A stretch of 64,000 bases of DNA from assembly GCF_003129905.1 (NCBI RefSeq), contig NZ_QFFM01000006.1, positions 1 through 64,000 of the forward strand, in the 5' to 3' direction. Source of the DNA: Bifidobacterium callitrichidarum (lineage in GTDB: Bacteria > Actinomycetota > Actinomycetes > Actinomycetales > Bifidobacteriaceae). A program made the translations under genes and the position numbers. The notes beneath the pieces are model-generated. The model worked only from the letters and a program-made list of their open reading frames with translations. It had not been told where the DNA came from and made no database searches. Of this stretch, positions 58,641 to 64,000 are shown piece by piece. Each line of letters starts with the position of its first letter. Positions within the stretch are counted from its first letter, which is position 1.

Positions 58641-60761
58641 TCAGTTGAGTACAGTTCTCCTCTGTTGAGTGACGGCGGCGACGATGGCCGGTACGGTCAG
58701 GCCGTAGCGTTCGTTGAGTTCGGCCAGCGGGATGCGGTCGGTGAACTCCTTGGCGGCGCCGAAATTCATCACGCGCGGGTTGCCGCTGGTGTGCTCGGCA
58801 TGGCCGGTGCCGTCGCCGCAGCCGTCTGCGATGCGGTGATTCGCGTAATACGCGGTCACCTTCTCGCCCCAGCCTCCTTCAAGCTGGCCGTCCTCCAGCG
58901 TGACGACAAGCTCGTGTTCCGCACGCAACGACTCCAGCGCAGCGGTGTCCAGTGTGCTGCACTGCCTCGGGTCGATGACCGTAGCGTCGATATTGTGATG
59001 CTCGGCCAACTCGACGGCCGCACGCTCGGCCAGCGGATACGTGTTGCCCAATCCGATCAACGCCACGCGGGCTCCCACGTGTGTGACGCGCCACGACAGC
59101 ATATCCGTATCCGAATGGTCCCCGGCGGTACCGCATACGTTGGCAATGCCGCGTCCGCCCGTTAGCGGCAGCAGCGAAGTGTCACGCTCCGCCGCAAGAA
59201 TCGGCTCACCCGGCACACGGATCACCACCGGGCCATCCGGGGCGCCCGCGACCCCGGCCGGCATCGTGGCCCAGGCAAGACCGGCCAGAAAGTCGGACTG
59301 CGAGGTCGGCGCCAGCATCGTCACGCCGGGAATGTTGGCGAACATCGCCACGTCGTATGCGCCGGAATGGGTGTTATCCGAACCGGACAGACCGCCCAGG
59401 AAATCCAGCACGGTCACGCGCGAACGGTTCAGGCTCATTTCCTGGAAGAACTGGTCGTAGGCGCGCTGGAAGAACGAGGCCGTGGTGGCCACCACGGGCG
59501 TACCGCCAGCACGCGCGATGCCCGCCGCGAACGCCACCGCATGCGATTCGGTGATGCCCGTGTCCACGTAATGGGCGCCCGCGCACTCGCGGAACTCATG
59601 GGTGATGCCGTTGGAACCGGGGGTTGCGGGGGAGATGACCACCAAGCCCGGTTCGGTGGCGAACCGCGGCTCGAGCGCGGCCATCGCCAGCTTGCCGTAG
59701 TGCTTGCGCGGGTCGTCCGGGCGCCCGAGTGAGGAGTCCGGGTTCTGCCAATGCGAAGCTTCGCACTGGCCCTCGTGCGGCTCATGGTCGGACAGGTTGC
59801 AATGGTCCGAATGCCATGGTTCGGCATGGGCGATGTTCTCGGTGGGCTTGACGCCGGTGTCGTTTCCGGGGTTTACTGCGGACGCCGCGCGTTCGTCCGC
59901 AACGTCATGGCCGGCAATTTCGCCACTTGCCGCAGTATCGGCGGCCTGTCCGCCCGCATACCCCGCGCCCTTCAACGTATGGATATGCACCACCACCGGG
60001 TGATCGATATCCTTCACCTCGGCGAATGCGTCGACAAGCGCGTCCACGTCGTTGCCTCGCTCCACATACCGGTAGTCGAATCCGAACGCCTCGAACAGGT
60101 TCGGCTGGGCCGTGCCGCCGGAGGCGCGCAGACGGGCGAGCGGACCGTACATGCCGCCGAAATCGCCGGCGATGGACATTTCGTTATCGTTGACGATGAC
60201 GATGATGTTGCCACCCTGCTCGGCCGCGTTGTTCAGCCCCTCGAACGCCACACCGGAACTCAGCGAACCATCGCCGATGATGGCGACCACATTGCCGATG
60301 CCGCTGGCCGGGCCTTCCATATCGCGGGTTTTCGCCAGTCCGCACGCCAATGAGATGGACGTGCCGGTGTGGCCGAGCACGAACTGGTCATGCTCGCTTT
60401 CGTCCGGGTTCGTGAAGCCGGTCACCTCGCCGAAGCGATCGGCATCCAGATACGCGGCGGCGCGGCCGGTGAGCATCTTATGCACGTAGCTTTGATGGGA
60501 GACGTCGAACACGATGCGGTCGCGCGGCGAATCGAACACCTTGTGCAGGGCCACCGTGGCCTCCACCATACCTAGATTGGAGCCGATATGGCCACCGTGC
60601 AGATGCCCATAATCCAGCAGCGTGCGGCGGATCTCGCGGCATAGCTCATGCAGTTGCTCGCCGGAGAGGGCCTTGACGTCGGCAGGGCTGGTGATGCCTC
60701 GCAGCAGGGTGTCCGAATCATTATGTTGCGTGTTCACCGTGTCATCACCCATGCCGTTCAT
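58641..60761 (-). CDS. DXS-like thiamine-diphosphate transketolase
   Basis: A ~706-residue protein with DXS organisation. GGHIGSNLGMVEATVALH, DVSHQSYVHKMLTGR, and GDGSLSSGVAFEGLNNA (thiamine-diphosphate motif) are clear; FFQRAYDQFFQ and THSGAYD follow in the pyrimidine-binding domain. It would normally make 1-deoxyxylulose 5-phosphate from pyruvate and glyceraldehyde 3-phosphate. However, both Arg residues that hold the substrate phosphate in E. coli DXS (R420, R478) are replaced: Phe454 in LDFLGG and Gly518 in RVPGEP. An ~80-residue His/Asp-rich insertion (DVADERAASAV, HSDHCNLSDHEPHEG) also separates the domains. It may be a paralogue with another acceptor. The start is ATG 60761 (GGAAGGGG upstream) or 60752. 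Confidence 0.8.
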   Translation of the reverse strand: MNGMGDDTVNTQHNDSDTLLRGITSPADVKALSGEQLHELCREIRRTLLDYGHLHGGHIGSNLGMVEATVALHKVFDSPRDRIVFDVSHQSYVHKMLTGRAAAYLDADRFGEVTGFTNPDESEHDQFVLGHTGTSISLACGLAKTRDMEGPASGIGNVVAIIGDGSLSSGVAFEGLNNAAEQGGNIIVIVNDNEMSIAGDFGGMYGPLARLRASGGTAQPNLFEAFGFDYRYVERGNDVDALVDAFAEVKDIDHPVVVHIHTLKGAGYAGGQAADTAASGEIAGHDVADERAASAVNPGNDTGVKPTENIAHAEPWHSDHCNLSDHEPHEGQCEASHWQNPDSSLGRPDDPRKHYGKLAMAALEPRFATEPGLVVISPATPGSNGITHEFRECAGAHYVDTGITESHAVAFAAGIARAGGTPVVATTASFFQRAYDQFFQEMSLNRSRVTVLDFLGGLSGSDNTHSGAYDVAMFANIPGVTMLAPTSQSDFLAGLAWATMPAGVAGAPDGPVVIRVPGEPILAAERDTSLLPLTGGRGIANVCGTAGDHSDTDMLSWRVTHVGARVALIGLGNTYPLAERAAVELAEHHNIDATVIDPRQCSTLDTAALESLRAEHELVVTLEDGQLEGGWGEKVTAYYANHRIADGCGDGTGHAEHTSGNPRVMNFGAAKEFTDRIPLAELNERYGLTVPAIVAAVTQQRRTVLN

Positions 60762-60836
60762 CCCTGCGAATCCCCTTCCAATACCGGTAACCTCAAAAGT
60801 CTTCTTAATGTCAAGACTGACCTGAGTCGTACGGGA

Positions 60837-60889
60837 CTGCCCCTCAGTCGGCTGAGCCGACAGCTCCCCTGACAAGGGGAGCCAAGAAA
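60837..60889. repeat. Interspersed palindromic repeat
   Basis: GCCCCTCAGTCGGCTGAGCC with GACAGCTCCCCTGACAAGGG, reverse orientation, upstream of the DXS-like gene. Confidence 0.75.
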
Positions 60890-61081
60890 AAGAGGCATGT
60901 CATCTTATTTCGAAGCCTTATCCAAATGAGCCATGCTACCGTCCGATGACGGACCCGCGGCGATCCGCACGGCAATGCGTCCAACATCTCCGTAAATCAT
61001 GTGCGGCACCCTGTTTTCCGGGCCTCGGTGTGGGAGAATGATGGCGGTATTTGCCGCAGCACACCAGCAAAGGAGCTCGCC

Positions 61082-62074
61082 ATGAAAGCCGTATACGCAT
61101 CCACCGTCAATCCCGCCGAACCGCTCGCCGCACTGGAGGTGGGGGAGCGGCCGGAACCGCAGCCCCATCCGTATTGGTCTACCATCTCGGTCAAGGCGGC
61201 GACCGTGAATCATCATGATCTCTGGTCGTTGCAGGGCGTGGGCCTCGCCGCCGGACAGACGCCGATGATCCTCGGCACCGACGCCGCCGGCATCCTGGAC
61301 GAGGACATTCCCGGCAAGCATGGCCTTAAGGCCGGTAGCGAAGTGGTGCTGTACACCTTCGTCGGCACGGACGGTGCGGGTGTGGCCCCCGGCGAACGCC
61401 GCACGATCCTTTCGGAGAAGTACCCCGGCACGATGGCCGAGAAGACCGCCGTCCCTTCCGCTAACGTGTTCGCCAAGCCCGCGAACCTCAGCATGGCTGA
61501 GGCCGCCGCGCTCGGCACCAGCTGGCTGACCGCCTATTCGATGCTGTTCAACGCGGCGAACGTCAAGCCGGGGGACACGGTGCTCGTCCAGGGTGCGGGC
61601 GGCGGCGTATCCACCGCGGCCATCCAGCTGGCCCATGCCGCGGGTCTTGAGGTGTTCGTCACTTCGCGCAGCGAGGCCAAGCGGGCCAAGGCGTTGGAGC
61701 TTGGCGCGGACGCCGTATTGGAGGCCGGTGCGCGACTGCCGCGCAAGGTGGACGCGGTCATCGAATCCGTGGGCGCCGCCACCTGGAGCCATTCGGTCAA
61801 ATCCGTGCGTCCCGGCGGCACCATCGCCATCTGCGGTGCCACCACCGGCGACCAGCCCGGTGCCGAACTGACACGCATCTTCTTCCAGGACATCCGCGTG
61901 CAGGGCAACACGATGGGCTCGCGCGAAGACTTCGCCCGTCTGCTGCGCCTCGTGGAGCATGCCGACCTCCATCCGGCCATCGACTCGGTGTACCAGGGCC
62001 TTGACGCCGCGCCCGAGGCCTTCGCCAGGATGGTCGGCGGCGACATGTTCGGCAAGATCGTGCTGGAAATCTGA
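61082..62074 (+). CDS. Zinc-independent medium-chain dehydrogenase (quinone oxidoreductase-like)
   Basis: A 330-residue MDR-family oxidoreductase. The N-terminal GroES-like domain includes KAATVNHHDLWSLQG and GTDAAGILDEDI; the Rossmann motif VLVQGAGGGVSTAAIQLAHA (residues ~170-190) binds NADPH. It lacks the cysteine-rich structural-zinc lobe, as do quinone oxidoreductases. AAAGGAG precedes the ATG at 61082. It stands alone, upstream of purE. Confidence 0.87.
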   Translation: MKAVYASTVNPAEPLAALEVGERPEPQPHPYWSTISVKAATVNHHDLWSLQGVGLAAGQTPMILGTDAAGILDEDIPGKHGLKAGSEVVLYTFVGTDGAGVAPGERRTILSEKYPGTMAEKTAVPSANVFAKPANLSMAEAAALGTSWLTAYSMLFNAANVKPGDTVLVQGAGGGVSTAAIQLAHAAGLEVFVTSRSEAKRAKALELGADAVLEAGARLPRKVDAVIESVGAATWSHSVKSVRPGGTIAICGATTGDQPGAELTRIFFQDIRVQGNTMGSREDFARLLRLVEHADLHPAIDSVYQGLDAAPEAFARMVGGDMFGKIVLEI

Positions 62075-62144
62075 CCCGGCGATCGAATCGGCACAGGGGA
62101 GTACAGTGAAACCATCATTCTCAATAACTAGGGAGTAAATGATA

Positions 62145-62645
62145 ATGGCAAATGAATCCAAGCCCGAAGTCGCGGTGGTCATGGGATCCTCCAGCGACTG
62201 GGAGACCATGAAGCGCGCCTGCGACATTCTCGACCAGTTCGGCGTCGCCTACCACAAGCAGGTCATCTCCGCGCACCGCACCCCGGAGCTCATGGCCGAT
62301 TTCGCGCACAACGCCCGCAAGAACGGTCTCAAGGTCATCATCGCCGGTGCCGGCGGCGCCGCCCACCTGCCCGGCATGATTGCCGCCCAGACCACGCTGC
62401 CCGTGATCGGTGTGCCGGTGCGCTCGCACGCCCTGTCCGGCTGGGATTCGCTGCTGTCCATCGTGCAGATGCCCGGCGGCATCCCCGTGGCCACCACGGC
62501 CGTGGGCAACTCCGGCGCCACCAACGCCGGCCTGCTCGCCGTGCAGATGCTCTCCGCGTTCGACGAGTCCTTGGCCGCCAAGCTTGAGGACTACCGCAAC
62601 TCCCTGAAGGAAAAGGTGGCTGAATCCAATGCCCAGCTTGTCTGA
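62145..62645 (+). CDS. purE: 5-(carboxyamino)imidazole ribonucleotide mutase
   Basis: A 166-residue class I PurE that converts N5-CAIR to CAIR in purine synthesis. [20 protein letters not shown] is the substrate phosphate motif; [10 protein letters not shown] contains the catalytic His; [16 protein letters not shown] and [16 protein letters not shown] are family hallmarks. ATG 62145 is preferred, nine bases after AGGGAG; ATG 62139 is possible but too close. It overlaps purK by 17 bases, giving a coupled pair. Confidence 0.96.
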   Translation: MANESKPEVAVVMGSSSDWETMKRACDILDQFGVAYHKQVISAHRTPELMADFAHNARKNGLKVIIAGAGGAAHLPGMIAAQTTLPVIGVPVRSHALSGWDSLLSIVQMPGGIPVATTAVGNSGATNAGLLAVQMLSAFDESLAAKLEDYRNSLKEKVAESNAQLV

Positions 62646-63858
62646 GGAAACCCACGGCGCCGTCTCCATGCTGCAGCCGGGTGCCACGATCGGCATCATC
62701 GGCGGCGGTCAGCTCGGCCGCATGATGGCCCTGTCCGCTAAGTACATGGGCTTCCGCATCGGTGTGCTCGACCCGACTCCGGACTGCCCCACCGCGCAGG
62801 TGGCCGACTTCCAGGTGGTGGGCGAGTACGACGACAAGACCGCCATCCACGACTTGGCGGAGAAGTCCGACGTGCTCACCTATGAGTTCGAGAACGTGGA
62901 CGCCGAGTCCATCGACGAGGTGCGCCACCTGGTGGCCGCCCCGCAGGGCACCGACTTGCTGCGCGTGACCCAGGACCGCATCAACGAAAAGACCTTCATC
63001 AACCAGCACGGCATCGAGACCGCTCCCTGGCGTGAGGTCAACGACTTCGACGAGCTCGAGGCCGCCATCGACGAGCTGCACTACCCGTGCGTGCTGAAGA
63101 CCCGCTCCGGCGGCTACGACGGCCACGGCCAGCACGTGCTGAAGAACGACTCCGACCTGGAGAAGATCCGCGCGCGCGGTGACCGCGGCGGCGGCTTCCC
63201 GCCCTCCATCCTCGAAGGTTTCGTGGATTTCGCGTTCGAGGCGTCCATCCTGGTCTCCGGCAACGGCAAGGACTATGTGACCTTCCCGATCGTGCGCAAC
63301 GACCACCGCAACAACATCCTGCACATGACCATCGCCCCGGCCGAAGTGAGCCCGGCAATCGCCAAGACCGCGCACGAAATGGCGCTGGCGCTGGCCAAGG
63401 GCTTCGAACTGGCCGGCACGCTCGCCATCGAGCTGTTCGTGACCAAGGATGGCCGCGTCATCGTCAACGAGCTCGCTCCGCGCCCGCACAATTCCGGCCA
63501 CTACACCATCGAGGCCTGCTCCATCGACCAGTTCGACGCGCACATTCGCGGCATCGCCGGTTGGCCGCTCATCCAGCCGAAGCTTCTGAGCCCGGCCGTG
63601 ATGGTCAACGTGCTTGGCCAGCATGTGTCGCCCACGCGCGCGCAGATCGCCGAGCACCCGGAATGGAATGTGCACGATTACGGCAAGGCCCAAGTGCGCC
63701 ACAACCGCAAGATGGGTCACATCACCGTGCTCACGGACGACACCGCCCGCACCGTGGCCGAACTTGAGGCCACCGGCTGCTGGGATGATCTGAAGCCCTA
63801 CGCCCGTCCGTTCGTGCAGCCGTCCGAGCCCGCCGCGCCGTCCGCTCAGGAGGCGTAA
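62629..63858 (+). CDS. purK: N5-carboxyaminoimidazole ribonucleotide synthase
   Basis: A 409-residue ATP-grasp enzyme that makes N5-CAIR from AIR, bicarbonate and [23 protein letters not shown] is the N-terminal fold signature, [16 protein letters not shown] the ATP-grasp loop, and [19 protein letters not shown] the conserved C-terminal motif. It is the substrate supplier for PurE, encoded just upstream with a 17-base overlap. Confidence 0.96.
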   Translation: MPSLSEETHGAVSMLQPGATIGIIGGGQLGRMMALSAKYMGFRIGVLDPTPDCPTAQVADFQVVGEYDDKTAIHDLAEKSDVLTYEFENVDAESIDEVRHLVAAPQGTDLLRVTQDRINEKTFINQHGIETAPWREVNDFDELEAAIDELHYPCVLKTRSGGYDGHGQHVLKNDSDLEKIRARGDRGGGFPPSILEGFVDFAFEASILVSGNGKDYVTFPIVRNDHRNNILHMTIAPAEVSPAIAKTAHEMALALAKGFELAGTLAIELFVTKDGRVIVNELAPRPHNSGHYTIEACSIDQFDAHIRGIAGWPLIQPKLLSPAVMVNVLGQHVSPTRAQIAEHPEWNVHDYGKAQVRHNRKMGHITVLTDDTARTVAELEATGCWDDLKPYARPFVQPSEPAAPSAQEA

Positions 63859-63866
63859 GCGCCGGC

Positions 63867-64000
63867 ATGGCTGAGCATATCGAACGTCAGACCAAGCAGA
63901 AGGATGCCATCCATGCGGCGCTCGCGGATTGCGATGAATTCATCTCCGCGCAGGACCTGCATCGTCGTATGCAGGACGCGGGCTCCAAAATCGGCCTGGC
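63867..64000 (+). CDS. Fur-family metal regulator, N-terminal part (truncated by window)
   Basis: Forty-four codons are visible, beginning MAEHIERQTKQKDAIHAALA and continuing DLHRRMQDAGSKIGLA, the start of the Fur winged helix (R-x-T-x-Q-x-x-I, then S/A-x-DLHR). AGGAGG lies about twelve bases upstream. It begins eight bases after the purK stop. Whether it is Fur, Zur or PerR cannot be told. Confidence 0.8.
   Translation, partial: MAEHIERQTKQKDAIHAALADCDEFISAQDLHRRMQDAGSKIGL

Noticed and set aside
1..64000. tRNA, rRNA, insertion sequence, prophage or integrase genes
   Set aside because: I looked through the gaps and found no cloverleaf, transposase motif, or phage-type gene that I could support.

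Overview
The window looks like a chromosomal segment of a Bifidobacterium, probably the B. longum/B. breve group. This rests on high GC, strong C/G codon third positions, a dense set of intracellular glycoside hydrolases with LacI and TetR regulators, anaerobic ribonucleotide reductase, and intergenic palindromes; the species is inferred from gene content only. No rRNA, tRNA, transposase, prophage gene or CRISPR array was seen.

Layout. 1-1043: end of nrdD, then nrdG. 1262-9099: LacI regulator, GH31 hydrolase, and a divergent sugar ABC importer (binding protein, two permeases) with a GH43 enzyme; two near-identical palindromes sit between the divergent genes. 9369-16137: a 1740-residue fused acyl-CoA dehydratase activase/dehydratase-like protein and a glutamate-cysteine ligase family protein. 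16443-20960: MerR regulator, a MerR-type promoter with a 19-bp spacer, and an SDR/MFS/Gfo-Idh operon. 21098-36785: three TetR regulators, a sugar MFS transporter, GH42, GH30, GH31 and GH3 enzymes, a decayed binding-protein gene and a DUF5060/DUF4038-type putative hydrolase. 36831-46062: TDT-family transporter, SGNH hydrolase, a frameshifted MFS pseudogene with an intact paralogue, a CocE-type hydrolase, an alpha/beta esterase and two TetR regulators. 46376-48628: second GH3. 48957-53367: MarR plus a heterodimeric ABC exporter. 53744-58465: methyltransferase, then a MacB/LolCDE-like ABC system with an unusual membrane-anchored middle protein. 58641-64000: a DXS-like transketolase, a quinone-oxidoreductase-like enzyme, purE-purK and the start of a Fur-family regulator.

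How it fits together. The 17-49 kb stretch reads as a catabolic island for imported, decorated glycosides. MFS carriers bring in substrate, esterases (SGNH, CocE, alpha/beta) could strip acyl groups, oxidoreductases (SDR, Gfo/Idh) could modify sugar or aglycone, and cytoplasmic GH3/GH30/GH31/GH42 enzymes cleave sugars. Four of the five TetR proteins share a C-terminal P-x-P-x-W-[DE]-x-Y-R signature. Two operator families tie the genes together: TATCTA-N8-TAGATA (GH42 transporter, GH30, and a close variant at the first TetR gene) and AGTAAGT-type palindromes (SGNH, both MFS genes, the binding-protein remnant). The physiological substrate cannot be read from the sequence.

Two families of non-coding repeats recur between genes: a short GGCTCCCCT...AGGGGAGC palindrome, and longer hairpin elements with the core AAAACGGCNNNATTCC.
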